64,000 bases of DNA, from the NCBI RefSeq assembly GCF_004342485.1, contig NZ_SMBU01000020.1, forward strand, positions 1-64,000, read 5' to 3'. The DNA is from Roseateles saccharophilus. Lineage in GTDB: Bacteria; Pseudomonadota; Gammaproteobacteria; Burkholderiales; Burkholderiaceae_C. Under the pieces are notes generated by a model. The model saw only the letters and a program-made list of their open reading frames with translations, was not told the DNA's origin and did not search any database. The position numbers and the translations under genes were made by a program. Positions 40,373-49,379 of the stretch are shown piece by piece (positions within the stretch are counted from its first letter, which is position 1; the number at the start of each line of letters is the position of its first letter).

Positions 40373-41122
40373 TCAGCCGCGCATCAGTTGCTTGGCGGCC
40401 CCCCATATGAAGAGGCTGTTCGTCACCAGATAGCGTCGCCACAGCCGGCGCGGCTCACTGGCCAGGCGATGCAGCCATTCCAGGCCGCAGCGCTGCATCC
40501 AGGCCGGCGCGCGCCGGATCGTGCCGGCGTGGTAGTCGAAGGCCGCACCCACGCCCACCATCACCGCCTGCACCCGACCGCGTTGCGCCGCCATCCACAA
40601 CTCCTGCTTGGGGCAGCCCAGCGAGACCCAGACCGTGCCAGCGCCCGAGGCGTTGATGGCCTCGATGTGGCGCGCCAGTTCCTCGGCCGTCGGCGCCCGA
40701 AACGGTGGCGACACCGCACCGGCGATGCGCAGGCCCGGGAAGGCCTCGCGCAGCCGCTGCTGCAGCAGCGCGAGCGTCGCCTCCGTGCCGCCGTAGAGAT
40801 AGACCGCCTCGCCGCGCCGGCCGGCCTGCTCGCAATAGCGCCACATCAGGTCGGGCCCGTTGATGCGCTGCTGGTCGTCCACGCCCTGGCGCCGCATCAT
40901 CCAGGCCACCGGCGCACCATCGGGCGTCACCATGTCGGCCTCGCTCAGCACACTGGCAAAGGCCGGATCGCGGCTGCCGGTCACGACCGAATGCGCATTG
41001 CTGATGCAGACATAGCGGCTCTCCCGTCCGGCTGCCCAACTGCCGATGCGGGCCAGGGCCTCGCCCCAGCTCAAGGCATCCAATGGTTGGCCAAGCACGG
41101 AAACTCGGCGGCGCTCAGTCAC
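40373..41122 (-). CDS. WecG/TagA/CpsF-family glycosyltransferase
   Basis: A 249-residue GT26-family transferase that adds a sugar from a UDP donor to a lipid-linked acceptor. Diagnostic pieces are [10 protein letters not shown] near 36-45, [11 protein letters not shown] near 61-71, Y-L-Y-G-G-T and [11 protein letters not shown] near the C-terminal third. The start is a GTG at 41122 overlapping the upstream glycosyltransferase stop by 8 nt. Membership in this locus suggests it adds an early sugar of the repeat unit. Confidence 0.9.
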   Translation of the reverse strand: MTERRRVSVLGQPLDALSWGEALARIGSWAAGRESRYVCISNAHSVVTGSRDPAFASVLSEADMVTPDGAPVAWMMRRQGVDDQQRINGPDLMWRYCEQAGRRGEAVYLYGGTEATLALLQQRLREAFPGLRIAGAVSPPFRAPTAEELARHIEAINASGAGTVWVSLGCPKQELWMAAQRGRVQAVMVGVGAAFDYHAGTIRRAPAWMQRCGLEWLHRLASEPRRLWRRYLVTNSLFIWGAAKQLMRG

Positions 41123-42269
41123 GTCGGGGCCCTTCCTGGATGGCGCTCTCGTAAATCGCCAACAGCTGCTCAAGATTGCGCGCTGCCGTGTAGCGGGCCT
41201 CGTAGACAGCCCGCGCGTTGGCACCCATGCGGACCAATTCTGCGGGATGCACGGCTGCCCAGCGCAACCGCTGCGCCAGCGCAGCGGGGCTGCCGGGCTC
41301 GAACAATAGGCCCGTCACGCGGTCTTCGACCAGTTCAGCCATTGCGCCCAGGCGGCTCGCGATGACCGGGAGCCCGCTGGCCATCGCCTCCACCAGGGTG
41401 CGCGGAAAGTTCTCGTACCAGACGCTCGGCAGCACCAACGCCGTGGCGCGCTGCATGGCAGACAACACCTCGGCCATCGGCCGCGGCCCCTGCAGCCGCA
41501 GACCCGGCGCCGCAGCCAGGTCGGCCTGCAACGGCCCCGAACCCAGCACATCCACCGTGACGCCGGCCAGGGCCGCCGCCGCCGCGAGCGTGTCCAAACC
41601 CTTCTCGGGCGACAGGCGCCCAACGAAGAGCAACCCTGCCCGCTCGCCCGCGGGCCCGGCCGGCAGGTCGACGAAATTGGGCTTGATCACCACGCGCTCG
41701 GCCGGCAGCCCGCCTTCGATGAACTTGGCTCGGCAGAACTCGTTCAACGCGATGAAACGGTTCACGCGCCGCCGCCAGGTGCCCAGGCCCCGGTGCAGGA
41801 CCAGCATCCCGGCCAGCACCGTGCTCTGCGCCACCGATCCGCGGTAGCAGCCGCGCACCGCGCCACGCCAGGGCAGCCGCCCCACGCAGTCCTCGCACAC
41901 CCGGCCCTCACGCAGCAGCATCGCCTGGGGGCACAGCAGGCGGAAGTTGTGCAGCGTCTGCACGACCGGCGCGCCCGCCTCGGCCGCCGCCCAATGAATG
42001 GCTGGCGACAGCAGAGGGAAGCTGTTGTGCACATGGACCACATCGGGCCGGAAGGCCTGGCACCGCGCGCGCATCTCCTGTGCCGCGGGCTGCGACCACA
42101 GCGTGCGCCGCACCAGGTCCAGCCGCCCTAGGCTCGCGATGTCGTCGTTGTGCGCTGCCAGCAGTTCCACCTCGTGGCCACCGCTGCGCAGCAGCGCCGC
42201 CTCGTCGGCCACGACGCTGTCCTCGCCGCCGCGGTGCTGATAGGCGTTGTGCGCGATCAGCACCTTCAC
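41115..42269 (-). CDS. Glycosyltransferase family 4
   Basis: A 384-residue GT-B fold transferase. The N terminus, K-V-L-I-A-H-N-A-Y-Q-H-R-G-G-E-D, and D-V-V-H-V-H-N-S-F-P are typical of GT4. A cysteine-rich loop (V-C-E-D-C-V-G near 125-131) is seen in a subset of this family. The C-terminal E-x7-E motif lies in Y-E-N-F-P-R-T-L-V-E-A-M-A-S-G. The GTG at 42269 overlaps the upstream gene's stop by 4 nt; the open frame continues far upstream, but only as a shadow of that gene. Donor and acceptor are unknown. Confidence 0.9.
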   Translation of the reverse strand: MKVLIAHNAYQHRGGEDSVVADEAALLRSGGHEVELLAAHNDDIASLGRLDLVRRTLWSQPAAQEMRARCQAFRPDVVHVHNSFPLLSPAIHWAAAEAGAPVVQTLHNFRLLCPQAMLLREGRVCEDCVGRLPWRGAVRGCYRGSVAQSTVLAGMLVLHRGLGTWRRRVNRFIALNEFCRAKFIEGGLPAERVVIKPNFVDLPAGPAGERAGLLFVGRLSPEKGLDTLAAAAALAGVTVDVLGSGPLQADLAAAPGLRLQGPRPMAEVLSAMQRATALVLPSVWYENFPRTLVEAMASGLPVIASRLGAMAELVEDRVTGLLFEPGSPAALAQRLRWAAVHPAELVRMGANARAVYEARYTAARNLEQLLAIYESAIQEGPRRD

Positions 42270-43414
42270 GGCCGGCCCCTGCGGATCGGCGCAGCCAGGG
42301 CTCCCAGAACGCCCTGGGTGAATCGAGCCGACATCTCGGCAAGCGTGTAGCGCCCGGCATCCGCCAGGCAGGCATCGCGCATCGCCTGCAACCGCCGGCT
42401 GTCCGTCAGCAGAGCAACGCTGCCCTCGACATAGTCCTCCAGCGTATTTGCCGTCATCACACCATTGCGGCCAGATGAAAGATAGGAGATCTCCGGTGAA
42501 TGCAGACCGCAATCGGTCGTGAGCATCGGCAAGCCCCCAGCAAAGCTGTCGAGGATGTTCAAGCCCACCAGACCGGGGTTGAGCATCACATCGGCCAAGG
42601 ACGCCACCAAAGCCTTGTCTGCCCCTTTGCGTATGCCCATGGCCTTGATCCATGGAGCCGCAGCCGCGGCCGACTGGATCATGTCCTGTTGTGGGCCTCC
42701 GCCCACCACGACCAACGCGAATCCCGGCAGGCGCTGGCGGATCGCCTGCGCGGCCTCGAGCAGGAAGCCGATGCGCTTTTCCTCGTAAAGCGAGCCGAGA
42801 TAAAGCCCCACCGGCCCGTCCCCCAGTCCGAGTTCGGCGCGTAGCGCTGCGCGCGCCTGTGGGGGTACCGCCGCGAACTGCGCGGCCAACTCCGTCGTGT
42901 CCACGGCGTTGTTCAGCACGGTGATCCGCTCTTGCGGAAAGCCCAGCGCCTTCACCAGATCGCGGCTCATCTCCGTGTAAGCCAGCCACCAGTCGGCTCG
43001 CAGCGCGACCCTGGCCTTGAATCGCTCCCGCAAGCTGCCGGCCTCGCCCTGCAGGTTGGCTCCGTGCCCCCACAACGCCACCCGACGCTGGCGGGCAAGA
43101 AACTGTTCGCCAAGATTGCAGATCAGCTTGTTCTCCGCCGTGATGACCGTCATGTCCACGCCTGCAGCGACGTGGGAGAAAGGCTGCCAGCACAACCTGC
43201 CGCCAAGGAAATAGCGCGTGGGAAGCCGCTCGGCCCAGTCCAGCACGCCGCTATCGCGCTTCGTCGCCTCCTCTGGCGTCGGGTCGCCATGGGCCAGCCT
43301 CAACGACACACCCGCCGACCGCAGATCGGCGCGCAGCATTTCGAAGAACGGTACTCGGTAATGGGTCAGGCGCCGCTGAACGACAAGCACCTGACGTGAC
43401 GAGGCAGTGGTCAT
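42266..43414 (-). CDS. Glycosyltransferase family 4
   Basis: A 382-residue GT-B transferase. The start at 43414 (M-T-T-A-S-S-R-Q-V-L-V-V) fits the usual N terminus; R-R-L-T-H-Y-R-V-P-F-F-E-M-L-R follows. The C-terminal half has V-G-L-Y-L-G-S-L-Y-E-E-K-R-I near 195-208 and V-G-L-N-I-L-D-S-F-A-G-G-L-P in the donor-binding position. It is the first gene of the 43.4-39.3 kb minus-strand run. It faces the plus-strand lipoprotein gene across a 202-bp intergenic region. The sugar specificity cannot be assigned. Confidence 0.88.
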   Translation of the reverse strand: MTTASSRQVLVVQRRLTHYRVPFFEMLRADLRSAGVSLRLAHGDPTPEEATKRDSGVLDWAERLPTRYFLGGRLCWQPFSHVAAGVDMTVITAENKLICNLGEQFLARQRRVALWGHGANLQGEAGSLRERFKARVALRADWWLAYTEMSRDLVKALGFPQERITVLNNAVDTTELAAQFAAVPPQARAALRAELGLGDGPVGLYLGSLYEEKRIGFLLEAAQAIRQRLPGFALVVVGGGPQQDMIQSAAAAAPWIKAMGIRKGADKALVASLADVMLNPGLVGLNILDSFAGGLPMLTTDCGLHSPEISYLSSGRNGVMTANTLEDYVEGSVALLTDSRRLQAMRDACLADAGRYTLAEMSARFTQGVLGALAAPIRRGRP

Positions 43415-43616
43415 GGGCACTCGGTCCTGCAAAGGCGGGCGCAGTTTACCGAGCGTAAATGACCGATTTGTCACCTTCCGCGCTGACGCGCGAACGCTTC
43501 GATACAGCTTCCCCCCCAACACGCCGACAAAGCTTCACACACCTTGTCTTCCAGAAGGTCGACGGTGTCACCAGCGGCCGCAACAATGACGCTTCCACTG
43601 CAGCAACCAGGTAGCC

Positions 43617-46004
43617 ATGATGCCGACCACTTTCTCGATGAGCCCATCGGCCATCGCCTCGTTGATGTGCGCCACGTTGGCTGCATGCGGAGGCGGCAGC
43701 AGTGAAGGCCGCCCGGTGGCTTCGGCACAAATCAGCCCCGTCACCGAAAGTGCCAGCGCCGTCGCCAACACCGACAACAACGCCACCAGCACCACGGCCG
43801 CGGCCAGCACCGCAAGTGGCGTCGCAACTGCCGCAACGGTGGCACAAGCACCTACTGCCAAGATCCTGTCGGCGTCTCGTACGACGACGCCAGCGACTGC
43901 ACCGCCGGCGGCAACGCCCGGCCCGAGCACGCAGGCCATGTCAACGACGGCAAGCACCCCCACCAAGCCCGCCGCGACCGCCGCCACCACAGCGATCGCC
44001 GTGCCGGCCGTGCAAGCCGCCGTCGCCAAGCCCACCACAGCCGCGCTAGCTGCGACGCCAGTGGTCGCCGCAACCACGCCCGCGCCGCCTGCCCGTAACT
44101 CCCCACTGTGGAATGCCCCCGCGCCCCCCGCCAAGGCGGGTGTCCTCGGCATGGCATTGCTGACGTCCATCAACACGGGCCTGTTCAACGGCGCCCGCAC
44201 GGCCCGCGAGGACTGGCCCACGCTGGTAAACCGGGTCAAGTCGGATGGCGGCGTCGCCAGTTGGGTCAAGGCAGAACAGACCCGAGTCGATGCCTGGATC
44301 GCCCGCAACTTCGAACGTGCCGACCTCATCGGCGGCTGGATCAACGACTACGTCGACGCCAACGGCATGGCCCTCAGCTGGAGCCCCACCGATCCCGAGC
44401 CCCCCAACGGCACCACGGATGCCCAGAAGAAATTTAAGGGAGCCTGGGTCGCGCGCGGTCGCGACTACAACATTGCCCAGATGCAGGCGGCGGCCCGCAT
44501 CTACCGCGCCACCGGCAACACCAAATACGCCGAGTGGGCCGCCAAGCAGCTCGACTTCTACGCCAGGCAATACACCCTCTGGCCTGTCAGCACCGTGGAA
44601 GGCCGCAGCACCATGTACCGGCAAGGCCTGGACGAAGCCGTGGCCGTGGCGCCGTTGGCAGACACCGCAAGACTGCTCGACAGCTACGCCGGCATGACCC
44701 GCACAGCCACTTGGAAGAACCAGTTCTTCATGCCCTTGGCCAGTAACCTCAAGTCCACCAGTGCGCCACTGAGCAACATCCAGCTCTGGCATGCCAGCGC
44801 GATCGCCATCATCGCGATGCGCTACAAGGACAGTGCGCTGCTCGGCTATGCCATCGACGACCCCGCCGGTATCCGCGCCAACATGGCCTCGGGCCTGACG
44901 GTCGACAACCTCTGGATCGAAGGCGGCTTTGCGTACAACACCTACGTCGTCAACTGCCTCTCCTTGCTGCTCGTGGCAGCCGACCTCGAAGGCTTCGGCG
45001 ACCGATTCCTGGGTGAAGCCAACGCCGCACTGCGCATGGTCCTCACGCCAATGGAGTACCACTTCGACAACGGCAGCCTGCCCAATCCCGGCGACAGCAC
45101 CTCGGCGCAGGTGATGGTCAACGACCTCGCCCACTGGTACCTGTTCCGCACCATGCCAACCTACTGGGGCATCGCCAAGGCCACGGCCTGGCGAACCTGG
45201 GAGTCCCTGCTCGACCCCCCCAAGCCCAACGCATCCGCAACGGCGCCCATCATCCCGACGCCCAATACCAAGAACTTCGAATCCCTGCGCTGGTCCATCC
45301 TCCGCGCTGGCAACTGGCAGGCCTTCGTGCGCTATGGCGCGATGAAGCCCAATCACGCCCCCGACGAGGAACTCAACTTCGAGCTCTACGACGGCAGCAC
45401 GCCCATCGCCTACGACCCCGGCACAACCAACTATGGCTCGCCCCTCCACCAGGGCTATTTCGTGCGCGGCCCGGCCGCCAATGCGCCCCTCGTCGATGGC
45501 GACGGCCAGACGAAATGGGCCCCCGGCACCCTCATCAGCTTCGACGCTGCCAACAGCGCCCTCACCGCCGAGCAAACGGCCTTCCAGGCCGACGCCTCGG
45601 CCAGGCGCAGCTATCGGCTGACCTCCAGCGGCTTCGTCGAACAAAGCACCATCACCATCCCCAGCGGCAAGACCCGCCGCGTCGGCATGGCCTTCAGCAG
45701 CACCTGCGACATGGTTCCGGGCGCTGGCGTCAGCGCCGCCAGCGGGCTGCCTGCACTGCCCGCCGTCACGGCCTTCGGCTACTGGAGCAACACCACCACG
45801 TACACCACCACGGCCAGTTGGCAGCTCACCCTCAAGTGCCCGGGCAACAAGAACTATGTGATGAAGGTCTGGGGGCCGGGTGCGCAGCGCCTCTATATCG
45901 GCAAGGCGCCCAACACGCCGGTGCCCGCCACACGCAACAGCCTCTACTACGAAGTGAGCGCCGCTTCCGCCGTTTTCGAGAGCAGCGTCACTGCGGCGCC
46001 TTAG
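43617..46004 (+). CDS. Polysaccharide-lyase-like lipoprotein
   Basis: A 795-residue exported protein. The signal ends at a lipobox (L-A-A-C at 21-24) followed by G-G-G-S-S. Residues 30-160 are low-complexity, almost all A, T, P, S and V, probably an extended linker. The folded part resembles heparinase/alginate-lyase-type alpha/alpha-toroid lyases: Y-N-I-A-Q-M-Q-A-A-A-R-I-Y near 280-295, W-H-A-S-A-I-A-I-I near 390, then a beta-sandwich region with R-S-Y-R-L-T-S-S near 660. Secreted lyases in such loci trim or release the polymer. The enzyme family is inferred from pattern, not from a search. Confidence 0.7.
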   Translation: MMPTTFSMSPSAIASLMCATLAACGGGSSEGRPVASAQISPVTESASAVANTDNNATSTTAAASTASGVATAATVAQAPTAKILSASRTTTPATAPPAATPGPSTQAMSTTASTPTKPAATAATTAIAVPAVQAAVAKPTTAALAATPVVAATTPAPPARNSPLWNAPAPPAKAGVLGMALLTSINTGLFNGARTAREDWPTLVNRVKSDGGVASWVKAEQTRVDAWIARNFERADLIGGWINDYVDANGMALSWSPTDPEPPNGTTDAQKKFKGAWVARGRDYNIAQMQAAARIYRATGNTKYAEWAAKQLDFYARQYTLWPVSTVEGRSTMYRQGLDEAVAVAPLADTARLLDSYAGMTRTATWKNQFFMPLASNLKSTSAPLSNIQLWHASAIAIIAMRYKDSALLGYAIDDPAGIRANMASGLTVDNLWIEGGFAYNTYVVNCLSLLLVAADLEGFGDRFLGEANAALRMVLTPMEYHFDNGSLPNPGDSTSAQVMVNDLAHWYLFRTMPTYWGIAKATAWRTWESLLDPPKPNASATAPIIPTPNTKNFESLRWSILRAGNWQAFVRYGAMKPNHAPDEELNFELYDGSTPIAYDPGTTNYGSPLHQGYFVRGPAANAPLVDGDGQTKWAPGTLISFDAANSALTAEQTAFQADASARRSYRLTSSGFVEQSTITIPSGKTRRVGMAFSSTCDMVPGAGVSAASGLPALPAVTAFGYWSNTTTYTTTASWQLTLKCPGNKNYVMKVWGPGAQRLYIGKAPNTPVPATRNSLYYEVSAASAVFESSVTAAP

Positions 46005-46019
46005 CACGCCGAGCCGCGG

Positions 46020-47240
46020 CTAGACCGGCGGCGTCACGTCGCCGGTCAGCCATCGGGCCACGTGCTTGGAGACGGTGAGGCTGAAGCTCTCGACCGGCAG
46101 GAAGGCCACCGCCGCAGCCACACAAATCATGACCGTCGATACGAAATTGAACGCCAGCGCCAGGGCTTCGCTGCCCCCTATCCGCGGCAGCGCCATCAGC
46201 AGATAGGCCGACCAAGAGCAGACGAACACGATGTGCACAAGATAGAGCGGAAACGAGATCCGCCCGAGAAACATCGACAGCCCATTCGAGAAGAAGCCGC
46301 GCAGCAGGTTTGAATGCACGACGCCAAGCACGATGCAGACGGCCAGCAGGCTGGTCAGCCAATTGTTGCCGCGCAGGAAGACGGAAGCGGCAAAGGCCAA
46401 CGCGAATACCGTCAGAGGCGCGAAACGGCGCAGCGGCGTGGCCACCTGCCGCAGCGCCGCGGCACCGCCAGTGCGCCCGCGGACCTCTTCGGCCAGCATC
46501 AGGCCGACGAAGAAGCAGGCCAGCTCAGGCTGCAAACCATAGAGCGCCAGCGTCAGCAGGCCGAGCACCCGCCAGTACACCCGTCCTGCCGCCCGGTACA
46601 CGCCCAGATAGCCATAGATGGCAATGGAGCCCAGCATCTCGATCGGCATAGTCCACAGCGAACTGTTGTAACTAGCTTGCGCCTGGTAGTCGAAGAACAC
46701 GTCCCACAGTGCAAACCTGAGCGCGCCCAAGAGCGACGGATCGGTGCGGAAGGAAAGCGTCAGCCAGCTCTCAGGCCGCCCCAACGCCTCGGCCGCGGCC
46801 AGGTTGTGCAGCAGGCCCGCGGCCATGAAGGCGTAGGCCAGCAGCGACGCCGCCAGGATGGGCAGCATCAGCCTGAAATATCGGGCCGCAGCAGCCTGCG
46901 GCAGGTTGCGGCCGCTGGAGTTCAGCTGGTTGATGCTCAGCGCGAAGCCCGACAGCGTGAAGAAGATCATCACCGCCAGATGGCCGTCCGATACGAGCCG
47001 CAGCAACAGGCCCACGCTGACCGAAGCCCAATGCCCCTGCGTCACATCGGCGCGGAAGATGCCCGCACGATAGGCCAGATAGGGAGCCTGCGTCGCTAGG
47101 CAGTTCGCCACCAGGTGGCTCATCAGGACCATCAGAGCTCCCCAGCCGCGCAGACCATCGAGATAGTCCATACGCTGGCGGGTTCGCGAGATCGACGCCG
47201 CCTCGTGACCGGTGAATTGGGAAGTTACTGAATCGTCCAT
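46020..47240 (-). CDS. Acyltransferase 3 family membrane protein
   Basis: A 406-residue polytopic inner-membrane protein of the OafA/YrhL acyltransferase family, predicted to transfer acetyl or another acyl group onto sugars of the polymer. The start M-D-Y-L-D-G-L-R-G-W-G-A-L-M-V-L-M-S-H, near residue 24, is the family signature; about ten hydrophobic segments follow. I prefer the ATG at 47240 (M-D-D-S-V-T-S); a frame opening 17 codons earlier exists. Its stop lies 15 bp from the convergent lyase-like gene. Confidence 0.9.
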   Translation of the reverse strand: MDDSVTSQFTGHEAASISRTRQRMDYLDGLRGWGALMVLMSHLVANCLATQAPYLAYRAGIFRADVTQGHWASVSVGLLLRLVSDGHLAVMIFFTLSGFALSINQLNSSGRNLPQAAAARYFRLMLPILAASLLAYAFMAAGLLHNLAAAEALGRPESWLTLSFRTDPSLLGALRFALWDVFFDYQAQASYNSSLWTMPIEMLGSIAIYGYLGVYRAAGRVYWRVLGLLTLALYGLQPELACFFVGLMLAEEVRGRTGGAAALRQVATPLRRFAPLTVFALAFAASVFLRGNNWLTSLLAVCIVLGVVHSNLLRGFFSNGLSMFLGRISFPLYLVHIVFVCSWSAYLLMALPRIGGSEALALAFNFVSTVMICVAAAVAFLPVESFSLTVSKHVARWLTGDVTPPV

Positions 47241-47309
47241 CTGAAGCACAACCGTCAACGCCCGGCCGAATTCAGAGCCGGGCGGCGGCATTCTGCTGTG
47301 CGCTTCATG

Positions 47310-49190
47310 TCAAACGTTACGAATCCCGTTCTGCTTCAGCCAGACTGCGGCCATCAGAAAACGCCAGGCCGGAAAGCCCCGCGGAGCCTGATCGCCACCG
47401 CGCAGTCTGGCTGCCAGTTGGCGGCCGTTCCAGAGCGTGCGCTGCTGGAAATCGGGCGACTCCACCAGCTCCGCCACCAGCCGCTGCATCGGTGCCTCGG
47501 CCAGCCAGTCGCTCGTCGGTGTCCCGAAGCCGAGCTTGCGGCCACTGCGGATGATCTGCGCCGGCACGCGCTCGCCGAAGGTCTCTCGCAGCAGCCGCTT
47601 GGTCAGGCCGGCGCTGAACTTGTAATCCGCCGGCAGGCTGAAGGCCAGCTCCATCAACCGGTAATCGACGAAGGGCGAGCGGATCTCCACGCCCCGACTC
47701 ATCGATGACTGATCCTCGTAATGCAGGATCTGGTTGAAGCCGTAATCGCTCAGTTGGCTGCGCAGATGCCGGTCCAGATTCCCGCCCCCCCACACCATGC
47801 CAAGGTCCGGCAGATTGGCCGCATGCGCGCGGCGGAACGCCGACGACAGCATCGCGTCCGTGCCCTCGGTGAACTGCGCGCGCCAGCGCGACGCTGCCCG
47901 CCGGCCCAGCATCGCCTTGACCGTCTGCGCCAGCGTGCTGGATAGGCTCAACCCCATCTCCCGCTGAATTGCCGCCAGCTCGCGCACCGCCTCCGCGGGG
48001 CGGGTCATCAGCAGGTCCAGCAATCGGTAGCCACGGATGTAGACGCCGTACCCCGCCCAGGCCTCGTCCGCCCCCTGCCCGTTGATGACCACCTTCGTGC
48101 CAGAGGCCCGAACCTGCTCCATCAGCTTCCAGTGCATGAACGAGGCGGCACCCGCCATCGGTTCCTGCATCGCCTCGCAGTAGGCCTCAAAATCGCGCGC
48201 CACCTCGGATGCTCCCGCCTCCAGCATCACGCCATTGATCTGCGGGCAGGTGGACAACAGCGCCTGGATGTCCTTCGACTCATCCACCGCATGCCCCGGG
48301 AACACCGCGCTGTAGGCCGTCACCTTCGACGCTGACAACGCGCCGCTCTCGATACCGTCGTTGATTAAAGTCGCCAGCACCGACGAGTCGATACCGCCGC
48401 TCTGCAGCAACGCCACCGGCACGTCCGACCTGAAGCGCAGCCGCACGGCATCCTCCAGCAGGTGGTGCAACCGCTCGCGCGCCTCCTCTGTGCTCAAGGC
48501 CAGGGGCCGCTCGGGCAACGCCCAATAGCAGGCCGTGCTGGCCCGGCCCTCATGCCATTCCAGATTGCAGCCAGGCGCCAGTTCCCGCACGCCATCGAAG
48601 AAAGTCTGGCCATCGTTCGTGCGATAGCCGTAGGCAAGGTAGTCGTGCAGCTTGGCCGCGTTCGCGTCCCTCAGCTCCAACACTGCACGCAGGGCCACGA
48701 CCTCGCTGGCGAAATAGAACCGCCCCCCCCGCTCCACATAGCACAGCGGCTTCACGCCCAGCCTGTCCCGCGACAGGAACAGGCGACGCTGGCGGGCGTC
48801 CCAGATCGCGAACGCCCACATGCCGTTGAAGCGCTTCACGCAATCCGGCCCCCATTGCTGGTAGGCCTTCAGCAGCACCTCGGTATCGCCGCTGGAATGG
48901 AACTCATGCCCCAACGTGCGCAGTTCCGCGCGCAGTTCAACGAAGTTGTAGATCTCGCCGTTGAACACCAGCACCAGATCACCCGCGGCGCTGTGCATGG
49001 GCTGCGCCGCCGCGTCCGAAAGATCCAGGATCGCCAGCCTGCGATGGCCGAGCGCCGCCTGCGCATCCGCGTAGTGGCCGCCCCCATCAGGGCCGCGATG
49101 AAAGATGGCCCGCGTCATCCGTTGCACAAGCTGCGACAGATCGGCACGGTCTTGTTCACCTACGCCGACGACTCCCGTGATGCCACACAT
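47310..49190 (-). CDS. AsnB-type glutamine amidotransferase
   Basis: A 626-residue asparagine-synthase-like enzyme. The start at 49190 places the catalytic Cys at residue 2 (M-C-G-I-T-G-V-V-G), as required for the glutamine-hydrolysing domain, which also shows H-R-G-P-D-G-G and H-R-R-L-A-I-L-D-L. The synthetase half has the PP-motif L-L-Q-S-G-G-I-D-S-S-V. Homologues inside exopolysaccharide and exosortase loci are thought to amidate sugar or peptide acceptors rather than make free asparagine; with Ugd and the uronate epimerase here, uronic acid amidation is a plausible role, not shown. Confidence 0.88.
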   Translation of the reverse strand: MCGITGVVGVGEQDRADLSQLVQRMTRAIFHRGPDGGGHYADAQAALGHRRLAILDLSDAAAQPMHSAAGDLVLVFNGEIYNFVELRAELRTLGHEFHSSGDTEVLLKAYQQWGPDCVKRFNGMWAFAIWDARQRRLFLSRDRLGVKPLCYVERGGRFYFASEVVALRAVLELRDANAAKLHDYLAYGYRTNDGQTFFDGVRELAPGCNLEWHEGRASTACYWALPERPLALSTEEARERLHHLLEDAVRLRFRSDVPVALLQSGGIDSSVLATLINDGIESGALSASKVTAYSAVFPGHAVDESKDIQALLSTCPQINGVMLEAGASEVARDFEAYCEAMQEPMAGAASFMHWKLMEQVRASGTKVVINGQGADEAWAGYGVYIRGYRLLDLLMTRPAEAVRELAAIQREMGLSLSSTLAQTVKAMLGRRAASRWRAQFTEGTDAMLSSAFRRAHAANLPDLGMVWGGGNLDRHLRSQLSDYGFNQILHYEDQSSMSRGVEIRSPFVDYRLMELAFSLPADYKFSAGLTKRLLRETFGERVPAQIIRSGRKLGFGTPTSDWLAEAPMQRLVAELVESPDFQQRTLWNGRQLAARLRGGDQAPRGFPAWRFLMAAVWLKQNGIRNV

Positions 49191-49379
49191 CCTTAGCCCG
49201 CTCCTCTGGCAGCTCTGCACGGCCGCCACATCGTTTTACTGGCAAGCCGTTTCACAAAGCTTTTCATTGAAGCTCGAACCAGGGACGCCCGCATGACAAA
49301 CCAGGAGGGGAGCGGTGAGTTTGCGGGGGGAGACAGGGCGCAGACAGCTTCACGCCCTCGGTGCGAGGCCGGCATGTCT

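Noticed and set aside
41115-43193. A single 692-residue glycosyltransferase
   Set aside because: The upstream half of that frame is a shadow of the neighbouring GT4 gene; the GTG at 42269 with a 4-nt overlap gives a normal-length protein.
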